Of a stretch of 64,000 nt of DNA, positions 17,992 to 30,528 are shown piece after piece. A program made the position numbers and the translations under genes. Positions within the stretch are counted from its first letter, which is position 1. Each line of letters begins with the position of its first letter. The notes under the pieces were generated by a model that searched no databases, was not told the origin of the DNA, and worked only from the letters and a program-made list of their open reading frames with translations. The DNA is from Calothrix anomala FACHB-343 (GTDB lineage: Bacteria; Cyanobacteriota; Cyanobacteriia; Cyanobacteriales; Nostocaceae): NCBI RefSeq assembly GCF_014696435.1, contig NZ_JACJQG010000042.1:19025-83024 (forward strand). The letters run 5' to 3'.

Positions 17992-18708
17992 TTAAGCATC
18001 TATTTTTAGGCGTCCATAGCGAGCTGTGAAAGAATTTTCCGGGTTAGATTGATTAGATAACCAAGCCCACATTTGATCGCCAAAAGAAAAATGCCACCAT
18101 TCTCTAGGGTTGCGTTGAAAACCAGCTCTTAACATGACATCGCATAATAACTGACGATGTGCATGATATTGCTGTGCTTGTGGATCTTGATTATTAGCAT
18201 AGTAATCAGGAAGCGATCGCGCTGACATTTCATCAATTGGCGAACCCATATCAACAATTTGTCCTTGCTCGTTTACCAAAGTCACATCTATTGCTGCACC
18301 TGTACTATGAGGTGGGGGCGTTTTCTCATCTAAGCTAGGAGCCGCCCAAATTTGATAAACTAATTCCCACAGTTCTTGGCGTTGGGTTGGTGATAACTCC
18401 GCTTCAGTCAATCCTCTCTCATTTAAGGCTTGAGCAAAACTATAATCGACCATAAACTGTTGCACAGCTACCGGGCGATAAGCATCAAATATTTGAATGT
18501 ACCAATGAGGACGCAGTAATTGAAGATAATTTTGCGCTTGAATTAAATTTTCTACCACAGTCTGCCGCAAATAATAGGGAGAATGTACTCCATAAGGTGC
18601 GCCTAATTTTTCATAAGGATGGGGAGATTCCACAGCAAATAGTTGTAAAGGAATCTCTACTAATGGTTCACCACATTCGCAGATTTGGATTTGGTGATAG
18701 GGTCTCAT
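17992..18708 (-). CDS. ddpX: D-alanyl-D-alanine dipeptidase (VanX/DdpX, M15 family)
   Basis: Zinc peptidase that cleaves D-Ala-D-Ala. The 238-residue protein shows the M15D motifs: DAYRP with the substrate-binding Arg78, the zinc motif HSTGAAIDV (His134, Asp141) and the catalytic and third-ligand motif EWWH (Glu203, His206). No signal peptide is visible, so it is probably cytoplasmic and recycles cell-wall D-Ala. No vanA/vanH genes are nearby, so a resistance role is unlikely. Confidence 0.9.
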   Translation of the reverse strand: MRPYHQIQICECGEPLVEIPLQLFAVESPHPYEKLGAPYGVHSPYYLRQTVVENLIQAQNYLQLLRPHWYIQIFDAYRPVAVQQFMVDYSFAQALNERGLTEAELSPTQRQELWELVYQIWAAPSLDEKTPPPHSTGAAIDVTLVNEQGQIVDMGSPIDEMSARSLPDYYANNQDPQAQQYHAHRQLLCDVMLRAGFQRNPREWWHFSFGDQMWAWLSNQSNPENSFTARYGRLKIDA

Positions 18709-18761
18709 TCTCTATTTTGGATTTTGGATTTTAGATTTTGGATTGAGAGTGCTAATTATAT

Positions 18762-18895
18762 CCCCGATTTTTTCTAAAAGTCGGGGATCTAGAAACAAAA
18801 CCACATCTATTTTGAGAACCATAGTTTTAAAAGTAGTGGGAGCATCTTGCTCCCTGGTGGTAGTAGCGGGCAAGATGCCCGCACTACTCCTGGTT
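18762..18895. repeat. Two intergenic hairpin repeats
   Basis: TCCCCGA at about 18762 pairs with TCGGGGA at about 18783. A second element at 18835-18895 combines GGGAGCATCTTGCTCCC with a GTAGCGGGCAAGATGCCCGCAC hairpin-type sequence. Both are GC-rich palindromes of the kind scattered through Nostocales intergenic DNA. No gene is visible between the dipeptidase start and yidD. Confidence 0.6.
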
Positions 18896-18937
18896 TCAAA
18901 ATGGACGAGGTTAAATCAAAATTCATCAAATGAAACA

Positions 18938-19177
18938 TCAGCAGCAATCTTTGGTTTTTTCAACTACCTCTGGTACTGGATCGTAACCACCGGGATGAAA
19001 GGGATGACAGCGTAATATGCGGCGAATTCCCATCCAAGTCCCCCGTAAAGCACCAAATCTCTCAATGGCTTGCATGGTGTACATAGAACAAGTCGGCTGA
19101 AAGCGACAGGTTGGGGGAAATAGGGGTGAAATAAACATTCTGTAGCCCTGAATCAGCCAAATCAATATTATTTTCAT
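18938..19177 (-). CDS. yidD: Membrane protein insertion efficiency factor YidD
   Basis: A 79-residue protein with the full YidD signature: [31 protein letters not shown], then [33 protein letters not shown]. It is thought to help YidC-dependent insertion of membrane proteins at the inner leaflet. The frame is open about 100 codons further upstream, but the YidD motif begins exactly at the ATG at 19177, so the long version is rejected. The upstream codons overlap the start of the divergent kinase gene. Confidence 0.93.
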   Translation of the reverse strand: MKIILIWLIQGYRMFISPLFPPTCRFQPTCSMYTMQAIERFGALRGTWMGIRRILRCHPFHPGGYDPVPEVVEKTKDCC

Positions 19178-19241
19178 AGTCGCAACCAAATCTAATAAAG
19201 TAGAATGAGGACGCCAATTTTTCTTTCTAGTAATATCTTTG

Positions 19242-19943
19242 GTGAATACTTTTCCTGCTTTAGACTCAATTTCTCCTTTATGGCTACAAATTGCGATCGT
19301 TGCGGTTTGGGTGTTATTTATTTTAGCGATCGCTTGGGCAGTTAATCGCCTCGACCATAAAGATCCAGAAATTGTCCGCAAGATAGCGCATATTGGCATT
19401 GGTAATGTGATTTTACTCGCTTGGTGGTTAAATATTCCGGCTAGTCTTGGCATTACAGCTTCAATTTTAGGTAGCGCAGTCACCTTATTGTCCTACCGTT
19501 TGCCGATTCTCCCAGGAATTAATAGCGTTGGGCGTCAAAGTTTGGGGACATTTTTCTACGCTGTTAGTTTTGGCGTCCTCATTGCTTGCTTTTGGTATTT
19601 GCAACAACCCCACTACGCAGCCTTAGGTATTTTAGTCATGACATGGGGAGATGGACTAGCAGCTTTAATCGGTCAGCGCTTTGGTAAACATAAGTATAAA
19701 GTTTTTGGCTCCCAAAAAAGCTGGGAAGGTTCTTTGACGATGACTCTAGTTAGTTACCTCGTCAGCAGTTTAATTTTGCTCGGCGTTCAAGGGAATATTT
19801 GGCAAACTTGGGTAATATCTCTGTTAGTGGCGGTTGTAGCTACAGCTTTAGAAGCGGTTTCGCTGTTAGGTATTGATAATTTAACAGTTCCTCTAGGAAG
19901 TGCGGCTTTAGCGTTTCTGTTAGTTGAGCAATTGGTTTTCTAA
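19242..19943 (+). CDS. Diacylglycerol/polyprenol kinase family protein (phytol kinase-like)
   Basis: A polytopic protein of about 233 residues with around seven hydrophobic segments. The motif [28 protein letters not shown] (about 35-63) and [32 protein letters not shown] (about 140-171) identify the CTP-dependent lipid kinase family of dolichol and phytol kinases. In cyanobacteria a member phosphorylates phytol for tocopherol and chlorophyll side-chain salvage; that substrate is inferred. No ATG is available at the N-terminus, so GTG at 19242 (or TTG at 19239) is the start. Confidence 0.82.
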   Translation: MNTFPALDSISPLWLQIAIVAVWVLFILAIAWAVNRLDHKDPEIVRKIAHIGIGNVILLAWWLNIPASLGITASILGSAVTLLSYRLPILPGINSVGRQSLGTFFYAVSFGVLIACFWYLQQPHYAALGILVMTWGDGLAALIGQRFGKHKYKVFGSQKSWEGSLTMTLVSYLVSSLILLGVQGNIWQTWVISLLVAVVATALEAVSLLGIDNLTVPLGSAALAFLLVEQLVF

Positions 19944-20085
19944 GCCACTGTCTAAAATCCTGAGTTACAAACAATATCAGGCTGGCTTAACAAAATTACG
20001 GAAGTTTAACAAGTATACTAGTAACCTAGTTTTCAATAAATTCAAGATATTAAAATTACAATAGCTGTTTTATAAGTATAAAAAA

Positions 20086-20940
20086 ATGAGATTTAGAGAA
20101 TGGGCGACTAAGGTTATGCTAATTTGCCTATTGTTCGCCACTCTAATTTTGGCGCTGTTTGCTGGAAAATCCACCAAACCACAGAGCGATACTGCAAGCG
20201 CGATGTCAGATATTACATCGTGGAGTGAGTATCCTAAGGCACAATTACAATCAGCAAAAACTCAGGAGCGTGAATCTCAGGAGGAATTACTGAAATCACG
20301 GGTGAAAAAAAGTCCGCCTTTAGCTAGGTATAAAACAACTGCGGCTTTTGCTAAATACAAACCTCGGTATGAAGTTCGACCTGTAAATCCAACTAACTAC
20401 GGTGAAAGATACGCTAAAGATATTTATGGTGCAGTATTACGCAATCAGCCGATTATAGTGCTACATGAAACGAGTAATTCTGCATCGAGCGCGATTAACT
20501 TTTTTCAAACACCTCATGACAATGAAAATATCCAAGCGAGTTATCACACTTTAATTAGGCGAGATGGAACGGTGGTTTATCTCATTCCACCAGAAAAGCG
20601 GGCTTTTGGTGCAGGTAATTCGGTATTTCAGGGGTCTGATGGTTTGGAAACGGTGAAAACTAACCCGAATTTACCGCCATCGGTGAACAATTTTGCCTAT
20701 CATGTTTCATTGGAAACACCGCCGGAAGCTTGGGGAAATAATCGTATCCAATCGCATAGTGGCTATACTGATGCACAATATTATTCTCTGGCTTGGTTAA
20801 TTGCTCAAAGCCAAGTTCCTGACGATCGCATCACAACTCATCAAGCTGTAGATCGTTCAGGTCAAAGAGTCGATCCGCTCAGTTTTGATTTTAATAAGTT
20901 TTTCTATTTACTTCATTCTTACCGTCAAAGTATTTCCTAA
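20086..20940 (+). CDS. N-acetylmuramoyl-L-alanine amidase (Amidase_2 family)
   Basis: A 284-residue peptidoglycan hydrolase. Residues 8-25 (KVMLICLLFATLILALFAG) are a signal anchor. A linker of about 85 residues follows, then the Amidase_2/PGRP-like domain (about 120-280). Visible zinc-ligand candidates are His in IIVLHETSNSA, His in ASYHTLIRRDGTVVYLIP, and His in ITTHQAVDR. The domain should cut the lactyl-peptide bond in the periplasm. No SPOR or LysM domain is present. Confidence 0.88.
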   Translation: MRFREWATKVMLICLLFATLILALFAGKSTKPQSDTASAMSDITSWSEYPKAQLQSAKTQERESQEELLKSRVKKSPPLARYKTTAAFAKYKPRYEVRPVNPTNYGERYAKDIYGAVLRNQPIIVLHETSNSASSAINFFQTPHDNENIQASYHTLIRRDGTVVYLIPPEKRAFGAGNSVFQGSDGLETVKTNPNLPPSVNNFAYHVSLETPPEAWGNNRIQSHSGYTDAQYYSLAWLIAQSQVPDDRITTHQAVDRSGQRVDPLSFDFNKFFYLLHSYRQSIS

Positions 20941-21507
20941 TTGATAATTCGTAATTATTTACACACGATATAGGACTCATATCTGATTTCTGAAATACAC
21001 GTAGTGGCATGGCAAGGCTAAAATGTTGCAATAAATTTCTGCTTCTACTCTGTGTTCTCTGCGCCTCTGCGGTTTGTTAATGCACTATTTTAAGCTTGTC
21101 ACGCCACTACAGATACATAGATTTTTTCATAAATCAAATCGGATTCCTATACAGCATATTTTATGGCGAGTAGGGGCATGGCAGTGCCCATTGGTGTCAA
21201 CTTAAATTAAAATGCTTACCCCACAAGCCTTTTACCCCTCCCCTCACCCCTCCCCTTGCCAAGGGGAGGGGAAGTTTTGGCTTTAGACAAAACTGGGGTG
21301 GGGTAACGCGGAGCTTAATGGTAAGTGATGGAATTAAAAATCGAGTCTTGGCAAGGGTTTCTCGTTAAGTTGACACCAATGGGCACTGCCATGCCCTTAA
21401 TAATTATCTATACCTCACCAAGTTGCAATCTGCTGTATTTTATTGAACCACAGAGGCGCAGAGAACACAGAGAGAAGAGGAGGATTGTAATTCATGATAA
21501 TTACGAA
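20941..21507. other. Gap between amidase and ribBA containing a MITE-like element
   Basis: No gene. A GTAGTGGCATGGCAAGGCTA ... GTCACGCCACTAC arrangement at 21001-21111 looks like another short inverted-end element. The main content is the MITE-like unit at 21171-21399. A Nostoc-type CTCTGTGTTCTCTGCGCCTC repeat occurs at about 21049, and in the opposite orientation at about 21453. Confidence 0.6.
21171..21399. mobile_element. MITE-like element with 32-bp perfect terminal inverted repeats
   Basis: The ends at 21174-21205 (GGGCATGGCAGTGCCC through GTGTCAACTTAA) and 21365-21396 are exact reverse complements over 32 bp. TA dinucleotides flank both outer ends (21171-21172 and 21398-21399), as expected for TA-target elements. 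The inside (about 160 bp) has a CCTCCCCTTGCC/AAGGGGAGGGG hairpin at about 21238-21272 and no ORF. A related copy lies at 55206-55476. Confidence 0.8.
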
Positions 21508-23313
21508 TTACGAATTACTAAAGCTATAGATTTGCTGAGTTTCTAAGCGATCGCAAATTGCTGAGGGTAATGTACCATCTGTAAAGGTCTGGCGATCTAG
21601 TTGAACTTGTAGGTTCGTTAGCGGATCGTTACCGACTGAAATCAGAAATTCGAGTTTTTGAATTTCCGGTAAACTCAGTAAATGGTCGAGAATTTGGGCG
21701 ATCGCTTGGAGATAAGGATGATTTCTTTGCTGATACCAATCGCTAGCAGCTACTTTCGGTTGGTCAAAACCTAAGTGTACTGTTAAGGATGGTTTATCAA
21801 AAAGAGCGATCGCTAATGGTCGCGCTTCTTCTTGTAGCAATAGGTGATGATTTTTCGCCAAATTCCGAATTTTTTCTAGGCGTTCATAGCGTTGTGTCAC
21901 CGATTCGGGATCGTCTTGCCAATGAATTGCTACTGTGACTAAATAAGTTTGCAGTAGCATGTGACCTAGTTTCTGTGCTTTGGTGGCTAGGTAGTAAGAA
22001 TTGTAGTCATTCGCCTCAATCAATAACGGAACGCGATCGACTACTTCCAAGCCATAGCCTTTAACCCCCGCAATTTTCCGGGGATTATTGGTAATCAGGC
22101 GGATTTTTTTGATACCCAAATCCATGAGCATTTGCGCACCCATACCATAATCTCGCAGGTCAGCCGCAAATCCTAAGCGCTCGTTGGCTTCTACTGTATC
22201 CAAGCCCATATCTTGTAAGGAATAGGCTTTGAGTTTGTTAATTAACCCAATTCCTCGTCCTTCTTGACGCAGGTATACGACAACACCTTGTCCAGCCACT
22301 TCAATCATCTTTAATGCGGCTTGCAGCTGCATTCGACAGTCGCAGCGCAAAGAACCTAAGGCGTCGCCAGTTAAACATTCTGAGTGCATCCTGACCATCA
22401 CTTCTTGGTCTTTGAAGCTGGCGGGATCGCCCTTGACAATGGCTACATGTTCGCAATTATCGAGGGTGTGGCGGTAAGCATAGATTTTGAAGTGACCGAA
22501 CTGAGTCGGTAACTCAGCAATGCTTTCACGAGTAACTAAGCGATCGTGCTGGAGCCGATAACTAATTAAGTCAGCAATACTAATAATTTTGAGATTGTGA
22601 CTGCGAGCATACTCAATGAGCTGGGGTAACCGCGCCATTGAACCATCGGGGTTTTGAATTTCACAAATGACCCCAGCCGGATATAACCCTGCTAATCGAG
22701 ATAAGTCTACAGCTGCTTCTGTATGTCCCGCCCGCTTGAGTACGCCACCTTCTTTAGCGCGAATCGGGAAAATATGACCAGGACGACGTAAATCTAAAGG
22801 TTTGGTGGCTGGGTTCAGGGCTACTTGAATAGTCCGGGCGCGATCGTCGGCGGAGATCCCGGTACTGACACCCAAATGCGGCCCAGCGTCAATGCTGACG
22901 GTAAAAGCTGTCTGGTTAGTATCTGTAAGCTTGCTCACCATTAACGGTAAGTCTAGTTCATCGAGGCGATCGCCTGTCATTGCCAGACAAATCAATCCCC
23001 TAGCTTCCACTGCCATGAAATTAATGGTGTCGGGTGTCGCAAATTGGGCTGCACAAATTAAGTCGCCTTCATTTTCCCGATTTTCGTCATCTACCACGAC
23101 GATCACCCGACCAGCTTTTAAATCCGCTAAAGCTGCATCAATGGAATCAAACTTAAATGGTGAACTATTACCGTTATCAGCTGACGCTGCGCCATCATTT
23201 TCTGACTCAGGCGAGCGATCGAGCGTTTGCTCTAGCGGAGCGATTCCAGTGCTCTGGTCGCTAGAGTTTAAAGAAGTGGCTTGTGACTGCTGTTTAGTCT
23301 TAGGCTTTGACAC
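21508..23313 (-). CDS. ribBA: Bifunctional DHBP synthase / GTP cyclohydrolase II, riboflavin synthesis
   Basis: Catalyses the two entry steps of riboflavin synthesis. The 601-residue protein has a polar, low-complexity N-terminal extension of about 45 residues. The RibB domain (about 50-255) has the acidic metal/phosphate motif [16 protein letters not shown] and [11 protein letters not shown]. The RibA domain (about 265-440) has the zinc-binding [21 protein letters not shown] and [12 protein letters not shown]. About 130 residues beyond the usual RibA end form a C-terminal extension of unknown role. Divergent from argC. No FMN riboswitch was recognised upstream. Confidence 0.95.
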   Translation of the reverse strand: MSKPKTKQQSQATSLNSSDQSTGIAPLEQTLDRSPESENDGAASADNGNSSPFKFDSIDAALADLKAGRVIVVVDDENRENEGDLICAAQFATPDTINFMAVEARGLICLAMTGDRLDELDLPLMVSKLTDTNQTAFTVSIDAGPHLGVSTGISADDRARTIQVALNPATKPLDLRRPGHIFPIRAKEGGVLKRAGHTEAAVDLSRLAGLYPAGVICEIQNPDGSMARLPQLIEYARSHNLKIISIADLISYRLQHDRLVTRESIAELPTQFGHFKIYAYRHTLDNCEHVAIVKGDPASFKDQEVMVRMHSECLTGDALGSLRCDCRMQLQAALKMIEVAGQGVVVYLRQEGRGIGLINKLKAYSLQDMGLDTVEANERLGFAADLRDYGMGAQMLMDLGIKKIRLITNNPRKIAGVKGYGLEVVDRVPLLIEANDYNSYYLATKAQKLGHMLLQTYLVTVAIHWQDDPESVTQRYERLEKIRNLAKNHHLLLQEEARPLAIALFDKPSLTVHLGFDQPKVAASDWYQQRNHPYLQAIAQILDHLLSLPEIQKLEFLISVGNDPLTNLQVQLDRQTFTDGTLPSAICDRLETQQIYSFSNS

Positions 23314-23781
23314 AGAGTAATTCCAGCTACCAAAAGTAAATTTTTTTTACAATTTCTTCTTTTAGATTGTAGCTCGTTTAATGGGCATAGGAGTACATTG
23401 GCATTGAATTGATATCATGACCAGAATTTGTGCTTTAAAATTAAGGTTTATTACTCAAATGCAGCAGCAATACGTCTTTAACGGCAGTATACTGTCAAGC
23501 TCATACCATTAAATAACAGGTGTGGGATTGTGTGAATATGACATTTTCACAAGGTTTGATTTGTTATGTACTGAAGTCAGCAAGCAGTTGATACTCCCAC
23601 CCCTGGGAAGAAAAAACGCAAAAACTGACTTTTGGTGAGACCATAGAATCTCATTGCTATTAAGTTTGGAGCCATCTATACCCTGGCTCAATTCCGTGGC
23701 TAATTGCGCCTTGCGCTTCTGGTCGCTGATATGTTGATAGCTAAGAACTCATAAACAAAAGCGGATAAGGATTTTATCATT
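23314..23781. other. Divergent promoter region between ribBA and argC
   Basis: No supported gene. A 60-codon minus-strand frame at 23509-23691 lacks protein-like features. The stretch must hold promoters for both ribBA and argC; no operator was identified. Confidence 0.5.
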
Positions 23782-24840
23782 ATGGGCAAAAATGGACGCG
23801 TACCAGTTGGGATTGTTGGCGCGTCAGGCTATGGCGGAGTACAGTTAGTTCGCTTACTAATGGATCATCCAGAAGTCGAACTAGTTTATTTAGGCGGTGA
23901 GAGTAGTGCAGGTAAACCCTTTGCGGATCTCTACCCCCATCTGGCTCATGCAGTTAACCTGCCAATTGAAGCGGTAGATTCAGAAATTATCGCCCAGCGC
24001 TGTGAAGCAGTATTTTTATCTCTACCAAATGGTCTGGCTTGCCAAATTACGCCAAAACTGATAGAAAAAGGCATTAAAGTGCTGGATCTCAGTGCTGATT
24101 ATCGATTTACGAATTTGGCAACCTATACCACTTGGTATGGGACAGAGAGAAGCGATCAAAAAGTAGCAGCTTCAGCAGTCTACGGATTACCAGAACTTTA
24201 TCGCGATCGCATTGCCGAAGCGCAGCTAGTAGGCTGTCCCGGTTGCTATCCCACAGCTAGTCTTCTAGCGCTTTCACCACTCTTAAAGCAGGGCTTAATT
24301 ATGCCCGAAACCGCCATTATTGACGCAAAATCTGGTACATCTGGTGGCGGAAGACAAGCGAAAATTAATATGCTCTTAGCTGAGGCAGACAACTCCCTCG
24401 CTGCATACGGAGTTGCGCGTCATCGCCATACCCCAGAAATTGAGCAAATTTGTAGTGAATTGGCAGGACACGAACTCACAGTTCAATTTACACCCCATCT
24501 CATCCCAATGGTGCGCGGGATTTTGGCTACTGTATATGCCACACTCCGCGATCCCGGTCTTGTCAGGGATGATATGGTAACAATTTATAATGCCTTTTAC
24601 CGTAATGCTCCTTGGGTCAAAGTCTGCGAAAGCGGCGTATACCCGCAGACTAAGTGGGCAAGCGGTAGCAATCTTTGCTATATCGGTATAGAAGTTGACC
24701 CGCGTACCAGGCGCGTGATTGTGATGTCAGCAATCGATAACCTAATTAAAGGGCAAGCGGGTCAAGCGATTCAGTGTTTAAACATCATGATGGGTTGGGA
24801 TGAAACCTTAGGGTTGCCTAAGTTGGGGTTTTATCCGTAA
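23782..24840 (+). CDS. argC: N-acetyl-gamma-glutamyl-phosphate reductase
   Basis: Third enzyme of arginine synthesis; reduces N-acetylglutamyl phosphate with NADPH. The 352-residue protein has the Rossmann motif [17 protein letters not shown] (about 8-24), the catalytic cysteine in [15 protein letters not shown], and the C-terminal HRHTPEIEQ and [15 protein letters not shown] blocks. Length is normal. It stands alone with no other arg gene adjacent, as is common in cyanobacteria. Confidence 0.96.
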   Translation: MGKNGRVPVGIVGASGYGGVQLVRLLMDHPEVELVYLGGESSAGKPFADLYPHLAHAVNLPIEAVDSEIIAQRCEAVFLSLPNGLACQITPKLIEKGIKVLDLSADYRFTNLATYTTWYGTERSDQKVAASAVYGLPELYRDRIAEAQLVGCPGCYPTASLLALSPLLKQGLIMPETAIIDAKSGTSGGGRQAKINMLLAEADNSLAAYGVARHRHTPEIEQICSELAGHELTVQFTPHLIPMVRGILATVYATLRDPGLVRDDMVTIYNAFYRNAPWVKVCESGVYPQTKWASGSNLCYIGIEVDPRTRRVIVMSAIDNLIKGQAGQAIQCLNIMMGWDETLGLPKLGFYP

Positions 24841-24959
24841 TGGGGCATTGGGCATTGGGCATGGGGCATTGAAAAAAATTTTGGATTTTGGATTTTAGAT
24901 TTTAGATTGGAATCCAAAATCGCAAATCTAAAATCTAAAATTCTCCCTGCCCCTAGCCC
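24841..24959. repeat. Heptamer repeats between convergent argC and eno
   Basis: Runs of GGGCATT/GGGCATG (24843-24871) and TTTTGGA/TTTTAGA with their complements (24881-24943) could fold into a hairpin that separates the two convergent genes. No gene. Confidence 0.85.
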
Positions 24960-26573
<1,614 letters not shown>

Positions 26574-26576
26574 ATG

Positions 26577-27008
26577 ATGCGCTTACTTCATACAATGCTA
26601 CGGGTGGGCAATCTTGAAGAGTCTTTGAAATTCTACAGTGAAGTCCTGGGGATGAAATTACTGCGGCGAAAAGATTATCCAGATGGGAAATTTACACTAG
26701 CTTTTGTGGGCTATGGTGACGAAAGTGACCATACGGTTCTCGAACTAACTTACAACTGGGGGGTGGAAAAATACAATTTAGGTGATGCCTACGGTCATAT
26801 TGCCCTTGGTGTTGATGACATTTACGGCACCTGTGAAGAAATCAAAAAACGTGGCGGTAAGGTAGTGCGGGAACCTGGCCCAATGAAGCACGGGACTACC
26901 GTCATTGCATTTGTAGAAGATCCAGATGGGTATAAAGTAGAACTGATTCAATTGGGTACTCAGGGACACGAGAAAAAACAGGAATCACAAACACTGGTAG
27001 CGCAGTAA
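26577..27008 (+). CDS. gloA: Lactoylglutathione lyase (glyoxalase I)
   Basis: Detoxifies methylglyoxal by isomerising its glutathione adduct. The 143-residue protein has the typical start [30 protein letters not shown] with the first metal-ligand His, [13 protein letters not shown], the second half [34 protein letters not shown], and ending [14 protein letters not shown] with the metal-ligand Glu. Two ATGs are in tandem; either works with the AGGAG ribosome-binding site just upstream. Confidence 0.95.
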   Translation: MRLLHTMLRVGNLEESLKFYSEVLGMKLLRRKDYPDGKFTLAFVGYGDESDHTVLELTYNWGVEKYNLGDAYGHIALGVDDIYGTCEEIKKRGGKVVREPGPMKHGTTVIAFVEDPDGYKVELIQLGTQGHEKKQESQTLVAQ

Positions 27009-27861
27009 TTATCAAAAAATAATTCGGCTCGCCCAGTTTAGCGCGAAGCAGTGCCTGGGGCTAAAGATTAATTTTCCGAGTTATCGGATTTTCAGTCAAG
27101 ACTGGATGACTCAGGCATTGCGATCGCGATCGCTCAAAATTGTAAAGAAGTAATTTCGATTACTTCGTACTTCTCCAAACAAACTCATACCACAAATAGC
27201 TGTTTGTTGAAGTATCTCTATGTTATGGAACTGAAAGATTTATCTGTTAACAAACTCATCGGAAAATTGATTAACAAATTCACTGTAAATGCCTTTTGTG
27301 ATTTTCCTGAGTCTACTCAGCAGTAGCTAGATGCGGTGAGAAAGCTCAACTCTATGCGATAGCATGACTTATAGGCAGATCTCACAAAATAGGTAATGTG
27401 TTGCACTACAATCAATTACTAAGTTTAAATTGCAACTTCAGATACAAGCTAATACATGGCAATAATGTTTCGATATTTGATATGAAGTTAGGATATAAAG
27501 CTTTTCCTTTGCATTAAATCCAAAACCCTAGCCCCTAGCCCCTAGCCCCTAGCCCCTTTTCTCAGGCAGTAAGAACATCGCTATTAGGACTTACGCACCG
27601 AACACAAAAACCCTCACCAGGGTGGTCAAAAGTCAAAAGTCAATGGTCAAAATTCAAGTTTTTGGACTATGGACTATTGACCATTGACAAAAAGCATGAA
27701 AAATATCTGACACTGCGTAAGTCCTAGCTATATATTGCGCTTTTTGTGCGTTTATTCCTCCCTAATCGCCAATTTATACAGTAAAATTCGCCACCTAATG
27801 TCAGTCAAGTCAACCTGACAGTGGCTCTTAAATTTGAAATCTCCACCAGAAAATTCTCAAG
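27009..27861. other. Long gap upstream of clpB with a MITE
   Basis: No supported gene in 850 bp. Contents are a HIP1-like CGATCGCGATCGC run (27121), TAGCCCC heptamers (27527-27558) and a 142-bp MITE (27585-27726). The clpB promoter should lie within the last 130 bp, after the MITE, where CAGTCAAGTCAACCTGAC forms a short inverted repeat at about 27802. Confidence 0.6.
27585..27726. mobile_element. 142-bp MITE, copy 1, with 5-bp target-site duplication
   Basis: Starts TAGGACTTACGCA and ends TGCGTAAGTCCTA, a 13-bp perfect terminal inverted repeat. GCTAT immediately before and GCTAT immediately after form a 5-bp target duplication. Internally it carries AAAGTCA heptamers and an ACTATGGACTATTGACCATTG-like stem. 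It has no ORF. A copy with only a few differences lies at 42263-42404. Confidence 0.9.
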
Positions 27862-30528
27862 ATGCAACCTACAGATCCCAATAAATTTACTGATAAAGCC
27901 TGGGAAGCAATTGTTAAATCTCAGGATATAGTCCGTGCTTATCAACAACAGCAATTAGATGTTGAACATTTAATTATTGCTCTGTTAGAAGAACCTACTA
28001 GTTTAGCAATACGTATTCTCGCCCGCTCTGAGGTCGATCCGATTCGCTTGCAAGAGCAACTGGAAGCTTTTACCAAAAAACAACCGAGAGTGGGTAAAAG
28101 CGATCAACTGTACTTAGGACGTAGTTTAGATGTTCTCCTCGATCGCGCTGAAGAAAATCGCGTCAGGATGAAAGATGGCTTTATTTCTGTAGAACATATA
28201 TTGCTGGCTTTTGCTGAAGATGAGCGGATTGGGCGACGACTCCTGAAAGGCTTTAATTTAGATATTAGTAAGCTAGAATCGGTAACCAAAACTGTGCGTG
28301 GTAGTCAAAAAGTTACCGATCAAAATCCAGAGTCTCGCTATGAAGCTTTGCAAAAATTTGGCAGAGATTTGACAGAACAAGCAAAATTAGGCAAGCTTGA
28401 CCCAGTAATTGGGCGCGATGATGAGATTCGCCGGGTGATTCAGGTATTATCGCGTCGCAGTAAAAATAATCCCGTATTAATTGGCGAACCGGGAGTTGGA
28501 AAAACTGCGATCGCGGAAGCTTTAGCTCAACGCATGGTAAACGGTGACGTTCCTGAATCGCTAAAAAACCGTCAGCTAATTTCTCTAGATATTGGTAGTT
28601 TAATTGCTGGTGCCAAATACCGAGGTGAGTTTGAAGACCGATTAAAAGCAGTTCTCCGGGAAGTTACGGAATCAAACGGGCAAATCGTTTTGTTTATTGA
28701 CGAACTGCACACTGTTGTGGGTGCGGGTTCCAATCAACAAGGGTCAATGGATGCAGGGAATTTACTTAAACCCATGTTAGCGCGGGGTGAGTTGCGTTGT
28801 ATTGGCGCGACTACTCTAGATGAGTTCCGCAAACACATTGAGAAAGACGCAGCTTTAGAACGGCGGTTTCAGCAGGTATTTGTCGATCAACCCACTGTAG
28901 AAAATACAATTTCCATCTTGCGGGGGTTGAAAGAACGTTATGAAGTGCATCACAACGTTAAAATTTCTGATTCCGCCTTAGTAGCTGCTGCCACTTTGTC
29001 AGCGCGTTATATTTCTGACCGATTTTTACCAGATAAAGCCATTGACTTAGTAGATGAAGCCGCCGCCCAGTTGAAAATGGAGATCACCTCCAAACCGGCG
29101 GAATTGGAAACTATCGACCGTCGCCTGATGCAGCTAGAAATGGAAAAGCTGTCATTAGCTGGGGAAGATAAAGGTACGCCGCAAACCAAGGAACGTTTGC
29201 AGCGAATTGAAGAAGAAATTAGCACATTGACAGTTAAACAGCAAAAATTTAACGATCAATGGCAAGGTGAAAAGCAGCTATTGGAAGCAATTAGTGCTTT
29301 AAAGAAAGAAGAAGACGCTTTACGGGTACAAATTGAGCAAGCAGAACGAGATTATGACCTAAATAAAGCTGCTCAATTGAAGTATGGCAAATTAGAAGGA
29401 GTACAGCGCGATCGCGAAGCTAAAGAAGCACAACTGTTAAAAATTCAAAGTACAGGCGCTACCCTACTGCGAGAGCAAGTTACAGAAGCCGATATTGCGG
29501 AAATCGTCGCTAAATGGACAGGAATCCCCGTAAATCGCCTGATGGAGTCAGAAAGACAGAAATTACTGCAACTTGAACATCATTTACATCAACGAGTAAT
29601 TGGACAACAAGAAGCAGTCACAGCCGTAGCTGCAGCCATTCGCCGTGCTAGGGCGGGGATGAAAGACCCCAGTCGCCCAATTGGTTCATTTTTGTTTATG
29701 GGGCCTACAGGCGTAGGTAAAACAGAACTCGCTCGCGCTTTAGCACAGTTTCTCTTCGATTCTGATGATGCTTTAATCCGCTTAGATATGTCCGAGTACA
29801 TGGAAAAGCACTCGGTTTCTCGGTTGGTAGGTGCGCCTCCAGGGTATGTTGGCTATGAAGAAGGCGGTCAACTTTCCGAAGCTGTGCGCCGTCATCCTTA
29901 CTCTGTGGTGTTATTGGATGAAGTCGAAAAAGCTCACCCCGATGTGTTCAATATTTTATTGCAAGTATTGGAGGACGGTAGAATTACTGATTCCCAAGGC
30001 AGAACAGTAGATTTTCGCAACACTGTGATTGTGATGACCAGTAACATCGGTAGCGAACACATCCTCGATGTATCTGGTGATGACTCCAAGTATGCAATGA
30101 TGCAAAATCGGGTAATGGAAGCTTTGCGATCGCACTTCCGCCCAGAATTTGTCAATCGTGTGGATGAACCTGTGATCTTCCATACCCTCAGTCGTTCTGA
30201 AATGCGCAATATTATCTACATTCAACTGAAACGTGTAGAAAATCTCCTGAAAGAGCAAAAAATTTCTTTTGAAATCTCTGCTGCTGCTTGCGACTATTTA
30301 GTAGAAACAGGTTACGATCCCGTTTATGGTGCGCGTCCCCTAAAACGAGCAATTCAAAGGGAAATTGAAAACCCCATCGCTACTAAATTACTAGAAAATA
30401 GCTTTATTTCTGGAGACACAATTCAGATTGACAAAGGTGAAACCGGACTGACTTTTAATAAAAAAGTCACAGTGAAAGTAGCACCACAAACCACTGTTCA
30501 GTTGTTAGAACCTTCGGCTGATATTTAA
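27862..30528 (+). CDS. clpB: ATP-dependent disaggregase ClpB (Hsp100)
   Basis: Hexameric AAA+ chaperone that pulls proteins out of aggregates with DnaK. The 888-residue protein has the double Clp N-domain (about 1-150), first AAA+ domain with Walker [13 protein letters not shown] (about 213), the middle coiled coil of about 120 residues ([17 protein letters not shown] onward) that distinguishes ClpB from ClpC/ClpA, and the second AAA+ domain with Walker [12 protein letters not shown] (about 614). There is no IGF loop for ClpP binding. Cyanobacteria have more than one clpB; the paralogue is not assigned. Confidence 0.97.
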   Translation: MQPTDPNKFTDKAWEAIVKSQDIVRAYQQQQLDVEHLIIALLEEPTSLAIRILARSEVDPIRLQEQLEAFTKKQPRVGKSDQLYLGRSLDVLLDRAEENRVRMKDGFISVEHILLAFAEDERIGRRLLKGFNLDISKLESVTKTVRGSQKVTDQNPESRYEALQKFGRDLTEQAKLGKLDPVIGRDDEIRRVIQVLSRRSKNNPVLIGEPGVGKTAIAEALAQRMVNGDVPESLKNRQLISLDIGSLIAGAKYRGEFEDRLKAVLREVTESNGQIVLFIDELHTVVGAGSNQQGSMDAGNLLKPMLARGELRCIGATTLDEFRKHIEKDAALERRFQQVFVDQPTVENTISILRGLKERYEVHHNVKISDSALVAAATLSARYISDRFLPDKAIDLVDEAAAQLKMEITSKPAELETIDRRLMQLEMEKLSLAGEDKGTPQTKERLQRIEEEISTLTVKQQKFNDQWQGEKQLLEAISALKKEEDALRVQIEQAERDYDLNKAAQLKYGKLEGVQRDREAKEAQLLKIQSTGATLLREQVTEADIAEIVAKWTGIPVNRLMESERQKLLQLEHHLHQRVIGQQEAVTAVAAAIRRARAGMKDPSRPIGSFLFMGPTGVGKTELARALAQFLFDSDDALIRLDMSEYMEKHSVSRLVGAPPGYVGYEEGGQLSEAVRRHPYSVVLLDEVEKAHPDVFNILLQVLEDGRITDSQGRTVDFRNTVIVMTSNIGSEHILDVSGDDSKYAMMQNRVMEALRSHFRPEFVNRVDEPVIFHTLSRSEMRNIIYIQLKRVENLLKEQKISFEISAAACDYLVETGYDPVYGARPLKRAIQREIENPIATKLLENSFISGDTIQIDKGETGLTFNKKVTVKVAPQTTVQLLEPSADI

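Noticed and set aside
23314-23781. FMN riboswitch upstream of ribBA
   Set aside because: The conserved RFN-element blocks were not found in the spacer.
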